Source: Streptomyces sp. CG4 | GTDB taxonomy: Bacteria; Actinomycetota; Actinomycetes; Streptomycetales; Streptomycetaceae | NCBI RefSeq assembly: GCF_041080655.1 | Contig: NZ_CP163525.1 | Coordinates: forward strand, 4,526,001-4,590,000 | Reading direction: 5' to 3' | DNA: 64,000 bases | Part shown: in pieces, positions 53,149-60,641 of the stretch | How the letters are laid out: the number at the start of each line of letters is the position of its first letter | Position numbering within the stretch: the stretch's first letter is position 1 | Made by a program: the position numbers and the translations under genes | The notes under the pieces: generated by a model | Databases searched by the model: none | What the model was told of the DNA's origin: nothing | The model's input: only the letters and a program-made list of their open reading frames with translations

Positions 53149-54111
53149 GTGGCTGGATTCAGGATCGGACGCGGGGGCCGGGACAACCGCACCCCCCAAG
53201 GACAGCAGGCGCCGCAGGGACCGTCGTACGGCCGGCGCGGACCGCAGCAGGGGCAGCCCGCGGGACCGTCGTACGGACAGCCCGCGGGGCCCTCGTACGG
53301 CTACCCGCAGGCGCCGCAGCGGCCGTACCCGCAGCAGGGCGGGCCCTACGGCCGGCCCGGGCAGTCGTACGGCCACCCGGGCCCGGCCGACGACGGACCG
53401 GAGTACTTCGGCGACGACGGCGGCTACCCGGCCGGCCCTCCCGGCCAGGACCCGTACGCGGCCAACAACCCGGGCCACACCCAGGCGTTCTCGATCGACG
53501 AGGCCGCCGACTACACCCAGGGCGCGACCTACCAGGCCGGCTCGGCCGCGGCCCCCGCCGCCCCGATCGGCCCGCCGCTGCACTGGAAGGAGTTGCTGAA
53601 GGGGATCGTCCTCTCCCCCAACCAGACCTTCCTGCGCATGCGGGACTACACGATGTGGGCCCCGGCGCTCATCACGACCTTCCTCTACGGCCTGCTCGCC
53701 GTCTTCGGCTTCGACGGCGCCCGTAAGGACGCGATCGGCTCCGCGTTCTCCACCACGGTGCCGATCGTGCTGATCACGGCGGTCGTGATGGTGCTCGGCC
53801 TGTTCGTCCTGGGCGTGGTCACCCACACCCTGGCCCGCCAGCTCGGCGGCGACGGCGCCTGGCAGCCGACGGTCGGCCTGTCCATGCTGATCACGGCGGT
53901 CACGGACGCACCCCGTCTGCTGGTCGCCATGTTCGTCGGCGGTGACGCCGGCTTCGTGCAGCTGCTCGGCTGGGCCACCTGGATCGGCGCGGGCGCCCTG
54001 CTGACGCTGATGGCCTCCCGCTCCCACGACCTGCCCTGGCCGAAGGCGCTGGGCGCGTCCGCGATCCAGCTGATCGCGCTGCTGTCGATAGTGAAGCTGG
54101 GCACGTTCTAG
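53149..54111 (+). CDS. Yip1-family membrane protein with Pro/Gly/Tyr-rich N-terminus
   Basis: 320 aa from GTG 53149. Residues 1-135 are disordered, with PSYGQPAGPSYGYPQ repeats; residues about 145-320 carry about 5 membrane helices (LKGIVLSPNQTFLRMRDYTMWAPALITTFLYG start). Yip1-domain proteins of actinobacteria have no settled role. The start has no ribosome site and may be leaderless. It ends before a bidirectional terminator. Confidence 0.8.
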   Translation: MAGFRIGRGGRDNRTPQGQQAPQGPSYGRRGPQQGQPAGPSYGQPAGPSYGYPQAPQRPYPQQGGPYGRPGQSYGHPGPADDGPEYFGDDGGYPAGPPGQDPYAANNPGHTQAFSIDEAADYTQGATYQAGSAAAPAAPIGPPLHWKELLKGIVLSPNQTFLRMRDYTMWAPALITTFLYGLLAVFGFDGARKDAIGSAFSTTVPIVLITAVVMVLGLFVLGVVTHTLARQLGGDGAWQPTVGLSMLITAVTDAPRLLVAMFVGGDAGFVQLLGWATWIGAGALLTLMASRSHDLPWPKALGASAIQLIALLSIVKLGTF

Positions 54112-54155
54112 TACGCGGGCTAGTACGCGGGACCGGTCCTGGTGACCGGCATACG

Positions 54156-54189
54156 AAAGGGCCCCGGCGAGGCAGCCGGAGGCCCTTTT
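54156..54189. terminator. Bidirectional terminator
   Basis: AAAGGGCC and GGCCCTTT arms around an inner CCGGC/GCCGG stem, with T and A runs on each side, between the Yip1 and phosphoribosyltransferase genes. Confidence 0.85.
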
Positions 54190-54216
54190 CCGTACCCGGA
54201 GTCCGAGTCCTGGGCG

Positions 54217-54723
54217 TCAGGCGTCGAGAACCTGCCCGGCCCGCTTCACCACGGGTGGCAGGACGCTCCACGGGAAGTTGATCCAGTCGTCGGTCCGCTT
54301 CCAGACGTACTCGCACTGCACGAGAGAGTGGGACTTCTCATAGATCACCGCGGAGCGCACCTCGGCGACGGTGTCGAGGCAGAAGTCGCGGACGAGCTTG
54401 AGGGTCTTGCCGGTGTCGGCGACGTCGTCGGTGATCAGCACCTTCTTGTCGGAGAAGTCGATCACGTTGGGGACGGGCGCGAGCATGACCGGCATGTCCA
54501 GGGTGGTCCCCACCCCGGTGTAGAACTCGACGTTCACGAGGTGGATGTTCTTGCAGTCGAGGGCGTAGGCCAGCCCTCCCGCGACGAACACGCCGCCGCG
54601 GGCGATGCTGAGCACGATGTCGGGCTCGTACCCGTCGTCGGCGATGGTCTGCGCCAGCTCGCGGATGGCACCGCCGAACGCCTCGTAGGTCAGGTTCTCC
54701 CGCACGCCCTGCGTGTCACTCAT
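54217..54723 (-). CDS. Type I phosphoribosyltransferase (xanthine/guanine type)
   Basis: 168 aa. The PRPP loop is KVLITDDVADTGKTL, preceded by VLSIARGGVFVAGGLAY. It fits the Gpt-like hypoxanthine/guanine/xanthine phosphoribosyltransferases that salvage purines, although a regulator-like PRTase without activity cannot be excluded. Start ATG 54723. It ends before the terminator at 54156 and lies downstream of dcd on the same strand (13-base gap), so the two are probably co-transcribed nucleotide genes. Confidence 0.86.
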   Translation of the reverse strand: MSDTQGVRENLTYEAFGGAIRELAQTIADDGYEPDIVLSIARGGVFVAGGLAYALDCKNIHLVNVEFYTGVGTTLDMPVMLAPVPNVIDFSDKKVLITDDVADTGKTLKLVRDFCLDTVAEVRSAVIYEKSHSLVQCEYVWKRTDDWINFPWSVLPPVVKRAGQVLDA

Positions 54724-54736
54724 ACCGCTGCAGCCC

Positions 54737-55312
54737 TCACACCTGGGTCCGATGGAAATTGACGTAGGACCGCGAGGCGGTCGGCCCGCGCTGCCCCTGG
54801 TAGCGGGAGCCGTAGCGCTCGCTGCCGTACGGGGACTCGGCGGGCGAGGTCAGCCGGAACATGCACAGCTGCCCGATCTTCATCCCCGGCCAGAGCTTGA
54901 TCGGGAGCGTGGCGAGATTGGACAGCTCAAGGGTGACGTGCCCGCTGAAGCCGGGGTCGATGAACCCTGCGGTGGAGTGGGTGACCAGCCCGAGCCGCCC
55001 GAGCGAGGACTTCCCTTCGAGCCGGGAGGCCAGATCATCGGGAAGCGAGATCACTTCATAGGTGGAGGCGAGCACGAACTCCCCGGGATGCAGGATGAAC
55101 GGCTCATCGCCCTCCGGCTCGACCAGCCGGGTCAGATCGGGCTGCTCGACGGAGGGGTCGATGTGCGGGTACCGGTGGTTCTCGAACACCCGGAAGTACC
55201 GGTCCAGCCGTACGTCGATGCTCGACGGCTGCACCATGGATTCGTCATAGGGATCGATCCGTACCCGCCCGGCGTCGATCTCGGCCCGGATGTCCTTGTC
55301 TGAGAGAAGCAC
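54737..55312 (-). CDS. dcd: dCTP deaminase
   Basis: 191 aa trimeric enzyme making dUTP from dCTP for thymidylate synthesis. Motifs are MVQPSSIDVRLDRYFRVF, the catalytic block ASRLEGKSSLGRLGLVTHSTAGFIDPGF (with Glu), and QLCMFRLTSPAESPYG. GTG 55312 (MLLSDKDIRAEI) matches the family start. TATCCT lies just upstream, so the message may be leaderless. Confidence 0.95.
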   Translation of the reverse strand: MLLSDKDIRAEIDAGRVRIDPYDESMVQPSSIDVRLDRYFRVFENHRYPHIDPSVEQPDLTRLVEPEGDEPFILHPGEFVLASTYEVISLPDDLASRLEGKSSLGRLGLVTHSTAGFIDPGFSGHVTLELSNLATLPIKLWPGMKIGQLCMFRLTSPAESPYGSERYGSRYQGQRGPTASRSYVNFHRTQV

Positions 55313-55428
55313 GTAGCGAGGATACGCAAGGCGCGCGGAGCCGTGACAATCGTGACGACCCCGCGCGCCTGTGTTACTGCTGTGTGCCTGTGTTACCTCT
55401 GCTATTGCCGGTCTTCGAGCCGGCCCCG

Positions 55429-55587
55429 CTAGCGCTTCTCCAGGGCGACCGGCACCACACTGCGGAGCCGGGCGCACCGGGGACACCTCATGAGCCGGCC
55501 GGGGCCGAGCCGACCGGCCTGCTGCATCGGGAACGAAGCGGTGCTGAAGACGTGCCCGTCCGCACAGCGGACGACGGTGCGTTCCAT
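55429..55587 (-). CDS. 52-aa zinc-ribbon-like protein
   Basis: MERTVVRCADGHVFSTASF opens a complete small frame ending LEKR. Cys8 and His12 (CxxxH) plus the C-P-R-C pair later can bind one zinc ion. AGGGA lies 6 bases before ATG 55587. I recall similar short proteins in other streptomycetes. It was found by reading the minus strand; the plus-strand frame over the same bases is a shadow. Confidence 0.7.
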   Translation of the reverse strand: MERTVVRCADGHVFSTASFPMQQAGRLGPGRLMRCPRCARLRSVVPVALEKR

Positions 55588-55871
55588 CAAGTCCCTTAAG
55601 TCCCTTCCCCAAGAGCCTCGTCGGGCCTACCCGAGCCCTGACGACAAAAGCCACATTACGGGATGAAAGAGACCACCCTCCAGGCGGCACTCCGGCCTCC
55701 CCCGACCCCTCCGCCAGGCCTCCACGGTACGCCCCAACTCACCCTGCCCGCAGCCGGATCCCACCCCTGAAACAGACTCAGACCCCAGGGCCCGGGCACC
55801 AGGGGTCTGCGATGATGTACAGTGAGCAAGGTCCGGACAAGGACCCCACCAGGGATCATGTCCGTACTTAC

Positions 55872-55945
55872 GCGGGTGTAGTTTAATGGTAGAACATCAG
55901 CTTCCCAAGCTGAGAGCGCGAGTTCGATTCTCGTCACCCGCTCCA
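55872..55945 (+). tRNA. tRNA-Gly (anticodon CCC)
   Basis: 74 bases including CCA. The acceptor stem GCGGGTG / CACCCGC is perfect, the D loop is TAGTTTAATGGTAGAAC, the anticodon stem-loop AGCTTCCCAAGCT carries CCC, and the T arm reads GCGAGTTCGATTCTCGT. A terminator hairpin follows after 5 bases. tRNA 3' ends are common integration sites, and the next 0.4 kb contains a gene fragment. Confidence 0.97.
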
Positions 55946-55950
55946 GAGAG

Positions 55951-55977
55951 AAACCCCAGGTCGGCGGCCTGGGGTTT
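55951..55977 (+). terminator. Terminator of tRNA-Gly
   Basis: A 10-bp perfect stem (AAACCCCAGG / CCTGGGGTTT) with a TCGGCGG loop, then TGTTTGTTG. Confidence 0.85.
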
Positions 55978-56231
55978 GTTTGTTGTCTAGGCCAATTCGG
56001 GGGGGCGTGCCCTCTGCGTGCCCTAAGTGCAGGTGGAGCGACCGATTCAGGGGCCCTCAGCCTGCCGTCCCCTCGGTCAAGCCGAGTCACGTGCCCCTCC
56101 GTCTGAAGGCCACGGCTGCCCAAGTTCCTTCTACGGCTGCGACTTCAGCGTCCGGACGTTCGCGTCAAAGCGGCCAGCGGCGGAGGTCGTCGATCGCGCT
56201 GAGGGCGACTTAACCGTCCGAATTCACGCGT

Positions 56232-56411
56232 AGCTCCCCCGGCAGCACCGACGACATCGCCCTCCTCGCCCTGCGCCTGCCCGAGGCCGAAGCCGAAGGC
56301 GAAGGCGAAGGCGAAGGCGAAGGCGAAGGCGAAGGCGAAGCGACGAGTACGGGGCTCACGTCCCCGGAACCAGCACCAGAACCCGCAACGGGCCGGGCGG
56401 CACAGCCGTGA
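56232..56411 (+). pseudogene. C-terminal remnant of a SpoIIE-type (PP2C) serine phosphatase gene
   Basis: The only readable piece is SSPGSTDDIALLALRLPEAE, which matches the universal C-terminal end of SpoIIE-family phosphatases (DDIALL with the metal-binding Asp). An expanded (GAAGGC)n tract encoding Glu-Gly and a Pro/Ala-rich tail to TGA 56409 follow. A stop (TAA) interrupts the frame just upstream and no phosphatase body is found. The 250 bases between tRNA-Gly and this piece hold no supported gene. Deletion at a tRNA-linked integration site is a plausible cause. Confidence 0.65.
56295..56336. repeat. (GAAGGC)7 hexanucleotide repeat
   Basis: Seven perfect units, then GAAGCG, inside the phosphatase remnant, just left of the end of the antisense acetyltransferase gene at 56356. 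Confidence 0.92.
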
Positions 56412-57045
56412 GTGTGTCGTCCCCGGCGCTCCGCCACCCCCAGGACCGCAACGTCTCAACCGCCCTGTGGTCCCGGGCGTCCACCAGCGTGACGCCGAGT
56501 ACGGCGCCGTGGTCGGCGAGCAGTCGCCGCTGGAAGCGCCTGGCGAGATTCCAGGCACGGTCCGGGTGCTCCCGGCGCACACGGGGAGGGACGACGATCC
56601 CGGATACGACGAAGAGTCGCCTGGAGGCGGCGCGGCGGAGCAGGCTCCCTGGCAGATGTCCGTCGAAGCCCTCCCGCCACGGACCGGCACCGCCCGCGGG
56701 AAAGCCGTAGGCGCATCCGGTCAGGGCGGTGGTCTCCGCGATCAGCAGCGAGAACCCCGGTCGTCGTGCGTCGGCCGCGAGATGCCGCAGGAAGGCGCCG
56801 CGCCCCTGGTTCCACGCCCATGGGCCGTCACCGGACACCTTCGCGTACAGGTCGCCCAGGTCTTGCAGGCGATCCTCGACCTGCCCGCGGGTCAGCGGGC
56901 GGAGGCGTTCTCCCTCGTACGGTGAGGCTCCCCGCTCCCACCTCGGCCGGCCCGGAGCACGTGTGCGCGGCTTGGCCGGTGCGGGCCGGGGCGCGGGAAC
57001 GTTCGACGGCGTCGGGGTGGTCGGGACGAACATGTGCGCGGTCAT
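56356..57045 (-). CDS. GNAT-like acetyltransferase-domain protein
   Basis: 229 aa from ATG 57045 (MFVP at 57033 is possible). A Pro-rich N-terminus is followed by a region of GNAT character: DLGDLYAKVSGDGPWAWNQGRGAFLRHL, LLIAETTALTGCAYGF, LFVVSGIVVPPRVR, NLARRFQRRLLADHGAVLGVTLVDARDHRAVETLRSWGW. The C-terminus overlaps the phosphatase remnant antisense. Substrate unknown; assignment rests on the overall pattern. Confidence 0.6.
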   Translation of the reverse strand: MTAHMFVPTTPTPSNVPAPRPAPAKPRTRAPGRPRWERGASPYEGERLRPLTRGQVEDRLQDLGDLYAKVSGDGPWAWNQGRGAFLRHLAADARRPGFSLLIAETTALTGCAYGFPAGGAGPWREGFDGHLPGSLLRRAASRRLFVVSGIVVPPRVRREHPDRAWNLARRFQRRLLADHGAVLGVTLVDARDHRAVETLRSWGWRSAGDDTLTAVPPGPLRVLVLVPGT

Positions 57046-57334
57046 GGGGCGGACCCTGCCCCGGGCGCGGACAAGACCGCCCCCGTGTCGTCGATCACCG
57101 AGAGCGGCCCGGTGTCGGAGCCGGTGCACGGAGTGCCCTCGATGTCTCCACCGTACTCCCAGGCATACTCCCGGCCGGACGGCCGGCCGGGCGGGGTACG
57201 CACGGCCGCCCTTGCCCGGCATACCCTTCAGAAGAGGGGTGCCGTGGAAACACGCCGCAGCCCGTCACCGTCGCTCGGCGGCTCGGGCAACGACCGCGTT
57301 CCGGTGTGTACCCGTCGCCCGCCAGGAGGTCCGT

Positions 57335-57595
57335 ATGGAGCACAATCCCTTGCCCTCCGAGAGTCACGCCGAGGTCCGCATCGTGGCCGCGACCCCTGAG
57401 GTCGCCCGGTGCGTGGCCGACGTCCTCCGCCGCTGCTTCGCCTCGACCGAGCAGCGCAGCTATCCCGCCGGCCGCGAAGGAGGGACCCGGCTCCATCTCA
57501 CCCTCGACACCGCGAACGCCGCGGAACCCGCACGGCCCCGGCTCTCGACCCGTACATCGACAAAGCAGGCGCAAGCACACGCCGACGAGGTGTGA
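57335..57595 (+). CDS. Small hypothetical protein (86 aa)
   Basis: ATG 57335 has a strong AGGAGG site 5 bases upstream. The sequence MEHNPLPSESHAEVRIVAATPEVARCVADVLRRCF continues with GTRLHLTLDT, giving an alternating beta-alpha-beta pattern. No family named. It opens a rightward set of small genes. Confidence 0.65.
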   Translation: MEHNPLPSESHAEVRIVAATPEVARCVADVLRRCFASTEQRSYPAGREGGTRLHLTLDTANAAEPARPRLSTRTSTKQAQAHADEV

Positions 57596-57673
57596 CCCGG
57601 GTCCCTGAGGCCACGGGGATCCACCGTCGCGTCCATGCCCACGCGGCCGTCAACACCTCGGAGAACGACAGCC

Positions 57674-58000
57674 ATGACGAAACTCCGCGAACGCAAGAAC
57701 AACCGGAAGGCGGTCCTGGAATCCCTGTACGGGGCCGTCGAGCACAACCGCCCCGAGGTCAGCGGATCGGTGCTCCGTGCCGAGCTGGACCTGCCCGACG
57801 AGGACCTCTCCGCCGCGTGCGTCTACCTGGCCGACGAGGGCCTGATCGACGTGGAGTGGACCTCACACCGGACCCCGGCCGCCGTCTCTCTGACACACGT
57901 CGGCGTCCGCCTGATGGAAGAGCTGGAGGAGGAGCAGGAGGAGGAGCGGGAGCAGCAGGACGTCCGGGAGAGGACAGAGCGGTCGCGGTCGGGCGACTGA
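57674..58000 (+). CDS. Winged-helix-like hypothetical protein (108 aa)
   Basis: ATG 57674, GGAG upstream. MTKLRERKNNRKAVLESLYGAVE reads as a helix, followed by VSGSVLRAELDLPDEDLSAACVYLADEGLIDVEW, which fits a winged helix recognition unit, and a strongly acidic Glu-rich tail. It could be a DNA-binding regulator; no family recognised. Confidence 0.62.
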   Translation: MTKLRERKNNRKAVLESLYGAVEHNRPEVSGSVLRAELDLPDEDLSAACVYLADEGLIDVEWTSHRTPAAVSLTHVGVRLMEELEEEQEEEREQQDVRERTERSRSGD

Positions 58001-58135
58001 CCCGCCCGCCTCTCGTCGGCCAGGGAGTAGCCTCGACCGTACCGAGAGTTCTTCGCGCAGCGCTTCCGGCGGTGCCGTTCCCGGCGAGTGACCAGACGGG
58101 CAGTCGCTCCACGGCTCCCGGGACGGGACCGCACG

Positions 58136-58630
58136 ATGGAACCGAGCAGTACGCCGGCCGGAGGCGCGCCCGCGGCCGATGCGCACACGTACCGGATGCC
58201 CCTGCCGCGCCTGGCCCTCACCCCGGACGTCAGCCACGGCCCGCTGGACGGGGCCCGGTGGCTGCGCTGCGCCGCGCTGGAACTCGAACTGCCCTCGTTG
58301 GTCGGCTCGTTGGAGCCGGACCCGGATACCACGGTGCGGGTCACCGTGGATCCCGTCGAATGGCCCGACGCGCCGCACACGGTCATGTCACCCGGCCGGG
58401 AGATCGCCGTGGAGCCGGCCGGCCCCGGAAGCGCCGCGCACGTCATCACCCTGGACCGCGGCACCGTGGGGCGCTGGGTACTGCGGGTCGTCCCGGGCGA
58501 GGAGCCCGCCGGAACAGCCGCTCGGCTGCCGGCCGCGGCAGCCGACCCCGAGAACCCGCTGACCGCCGCGCGCATGCTGACGCTCGCCGAGACCGGGCTC
58601 CTCGGGAGCACGACAGGGGAGACACCATGA
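58136..58630 (+). CDS. DUF5994-like protein (164 aa)
   Basis: ATG 58136. LPRLALTPDVSHGPLDGARWLRCAALELELPSLVGSL resembles the DUF5994 start (LxxxGxLDGAWWPRS...ELPxL), followed by VTVDPVEWPDAPHTV and a 'VGRWVLRVVP' end. Function unknown. The stop overlaps the next gene by 4 bases (ATGA), so it is coupled with the STAS protein. Confidence 0.65.
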   Translation: MEPSSTPAGGAPAADAHTYRMPLPRLALTPDVSHGPLDGARWLRCAALELELPSLVGSLEPDPDTTVRVTVDPVEWPDAPHTVMSPGREIAVEPAGPGSAAHVITLDRGTVGRWVLRVVPGEEPAGTAARLPAAAADPENPLTAARMLTLAETGLLGSTTGETP

Positions 58631-59091
58631 GGCACGCCACCCCGTGGGCACCTTCGGCAGGGACCGCCGGCCGGCCTCAAGTGCCCTCCTCGCACGGATC
58701 GTTGACCAGTCAGGGCGAAGCACCCGAGCTCTTCGAGGAGTGCCGCATCGTCCGCGCGCACGGCGAGCTGGACGCGCAGACCGTGGCGCCGCTGGTCCGC
58801 GCCCTGGCCGAGGCCCGCGCCACCCGGCCCGGACGGCTCCGCCTCATCGTGGACCTGAGCCGGGTGACTTTCTCCGACGGCAGCATCCTGGCGCCTCTGT
58901 GCGAGGCGTGGTCCGACTGCCGCGCCCGGGGCGGCTGGATACGCGTCGTCTACGACAGCCACACGACCGACCTGGTCTTCCGCTGCACCGGTCTCCTCCA
59001 CCGCTTCCCCGCCTACGCCAGCGCGCAGGACGCCTGGGAGGGACGAACGGCCGACACCGGGGCGCCAAAGGCGCCCGGACGGCACAGCTGA
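58627..59091 (+). CDS. STAS-domain protein (anti-sigma factor antagonist-like)
   Basis: 154 aa. The core is CRIVRAHGELDAQTVAPLVRALAEAR, LRLIVDLSRVTFSDGSILAPLC and RGGWIRVVYDSHTTDLVFRCTGLLHRF, the SpoIIAA-like beta-alpha fold. The Ser in FSDGSIL is the site phosphorylated by anti-sigma kinases in this family. It would act in a partner-switching cascade; no kinase is adjacent, although a fragment of a SpoIIE-type phosphatase lies 2.2 kb away. Overlaps the DUF5994-like gene. Confidence 0.85.
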   Translation: MRHATPWAPSAGTAGRPQVPSSHGSLTSQGEAPELFEECRIVRAHGELDAQTVAPLVRALAEARATRPGRLRLIVDLSRVTFSDGSILAPLCEAWSDCRARGGWIRVVYDSHTTDLVFRCTGLLHRFPAYASAQDAWEGRTADTGAPKAPGRHS

Positions 59092-59200
59092 CCGCGGCGA
59101 TCCGAGCCACTGCGTCCTCCGCTTGCGCTCTCCCGGCGGCCGAGGCACACCGTCCGGCCGGGACCGACGTACCGCGCCGAACCACTCGACAGGACACCTC

Positions 59201-59473
59201 ATGACGAGCGACCGCCTACGGCCCCCGCCGCCCGCCCCGCCTCTCCCGCGCCTGTACCTCGCACCCGAGAGCACCGTGCCACGTTTCCGCGACCAGTTCG
59301 TCCGGCTGCGCAGAGCCACCACGGCGCACGCGCCGAGCACCGTCGTCCTGATGGCACCCGGCCAGGGGCGCAGGGACCTGCTGGTCGTCCCGCCGGAGGC
59401 CACCGGACGGGCCGCCGTATCGCTCGTGTCCGCAGCCGGGCCGACACCGGAGCAGTGCGACTTCGCGAGCTGA
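59201..59473 (+). CDS. Small Pro-rich hypothetical protein (90 aa)
   Basis: ATG 59201, AGGA 7 bases upstream. MTSDRLRPPPPAPPLPRLYL leads into a basic patch RFRDQFVRLRRATTAH and a hydrophobic segment STVVLMAPGQGRRDLLVVPP. No family named. Position downstream of the STAS gene suggests the same transcription unit. Confidence 0.55.
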   Translation: MTSDRLRPPPPAPPLPRLYLAPESTVPRFRDQFVRLRRATTAHAPSTVVLMAPGQGRRDLLVVPPEATGRAAVSLVSAAGPTPEQCDFAS

Positions 59474-59647
59474 GTACGCCGGCCGGAGAGGGGATATCTG
59501 CCACGGCGAGACCACATGTCCGTGCCCGCCGGAGTTAGGGTTGTCGCACGAGGCAGATGGCGCGAAGGCGGATGGCGCCGAATCCTTCGCAGCACGGGTG
59601 CCACGCACACCCGGGCCCCTCGCCGCGCCCCCCGAAACGAAGGTGCC

Positions 59648-59986
59648 ATGCCCGCTGAGAACACCCCTGTCGCCGACAATCTCGACGACGACAACTATCC
59701 CGCCTACACCATGGGGCGGGCCGCCGATGTTCTCGGCACCACCCCCGCCTTCCTCCGGGCCGTCGGCGAAGCCGGGCTGATCACCCCGCTGCGTTCGGAA
59801 GGCGGCCACCGCCGCTACTCCCGCCGCCAGTTGCGCATCGCCGCCCGCGCCCGGGAACTGGTCGACCAGGGCACCCCCGTCGAGGCCGCGTGCCGCATCA
59901 TCACCCTGGAGGACCAGCTCGACGACACCCTCCGGCTGAACCGGGAAATGCGCCGGAAGCTGGACGAGCCCGGTGCGGATACCTAG
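59648..59986 (+). CDS. MerR-type HTH regulator (112 aa)
   Basis: ATG 59648 with GAAGGTG just upstream. A MerR winged helix (YTMGRAADVLGTTPAFLRAVGEAGLITPLRSEGGHRRYSRRQL) is followed by a helix ending RELVDQGTPVEAACRIITLEDQLDD and a short C-terminal coil. No effector domain is present, so it is a small MerR-like activator. It precedes the cold-shock gene csp and could act there. Confidence 0.85.
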   Translation: MPAENTPVADNLDDDNYPAYTMGRAADVLGTTPAFLRAVGEAGLITPLRSEGGHRRYSRRQLRIAARARELVDQGTPVEAACRIITLEDQLDDTLRLNREMRRKLDEPGADT

Positions 59987-60063
59987 TCCCACCGATATAG
60001 AAATGCACACTCCAGCGGGATGACAATTACCGGACTGGTCCGAAAAGTCATGGCTGCTGCCAC

Positions 60064-60218
60064 CCGCCCTGTGTTAACGTGATAGCTGTTGCGGTTTTGG
60101 TTGCCAGAGATTTTTTCTTTGCAGAGCTTTCCGGGATCTTTCCGGAGGTGTGATCATCGCGGCGACTCGGCTCCGCAAAGTGCGGAGTCCGACACTGCCC
60201 CTCCAAGGGAGATTCAAT
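60064..60218 (+). promoter_or_regulatory. Long A/T-rich leader of the cold-shock gene
   Basis: About 150 bases from a possible promoter (TGTTAACGTGATAG) to the ATG, with a T-rich run (GATTTTTTCTTTG) unusual in this genome and a stem CTCCGCA-AAG-TGCGGAG (60171-60187). Long structured leaders of this type control cspA-like genes by temperature; the function here is inferred. Confidence 0.45.
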
Positions 60219-60425
60219 ATGGCATCTGGCACCGTGAAGTGGTTCAACGCGGAAAAGGGCTTCGGCTTCATCGAGCAGGAGGGTGGCGGCGCTGACGTGT
60301 TCGCCCACTACTCGAACATCATCAGCAACGGTGGCTTCCGCGAGCTTCAGGAAGGCCAGAAGGTTAGCTTCGATGTCACGCAGGGCCAGAAGGGCCCGCA
60401 GGCCGAGAACATCGTTCCCGCCTGA
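60219..60425 (+). CDS. Cold-shock protein (CspA family)
   Basis: 68 aa, full-length CSD: GTVKWFNAEKGFGFIEQEGG (RNP1) and DVFAHYSNI (RNP2). Binds single-stranded RNA as a chaperone at low temperature. Start ATG 60219 has AAGGGAG 7-8 bases upstream. Followed by a strong terminator and the DEAD-box helicase gene. Confidence 0.97.
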   Translation: MASGTVKWFNAEKGFGFIEQEGGGADVFAHYSNIISNGGFRELQEGQKVSFDVTQGQKGPQAENIVPA

Positions 60426-60470
60426 CGCTGACGCGAACCGTCGCGAGCCACTGGTTCGCGCATCATGTGG

Positions 60471-60503
60471 CTGGGGCCCGCACTCTCGGGGTGCGGGCCC
60501 CAG
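60471..60503 (+). terminator. Intrinsic terminator after csp
   Basis: A 13-bp perfect stem (CTGGGGCCCGCAC / GTGCGGGCCCCAG) with a 7-base loop, followed by CCCATTTTTT. Confidence 0.93.
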
Positions 60504-60641
60504 CCCATTTTTTCTGCTCCCGCAAGGCCGTAAGGAACGTAAGGAACGTCAACCCAAGGTCTTCGGATTTCACTCGGCTCAGTCCTGTGATTCCTCCTCA
60601 AGGAATTCCTCGATACGTGCCGCATCGAGGAAGGCCCCGTC

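Noticed and set aside
55384..55599. Plus-strand frame opposite the zinc-ribbon gene
   Set aside because: No ribosome site and no motif; the minus strand encodes a Cys-containing protein with a good ribosome site.
55656..56123. Minus-strand frame containing RIELALSAWEADVLPLNYTR
   Set aside because: This well-known motif is the antisense translation of tRNA-Gly, not a protein.
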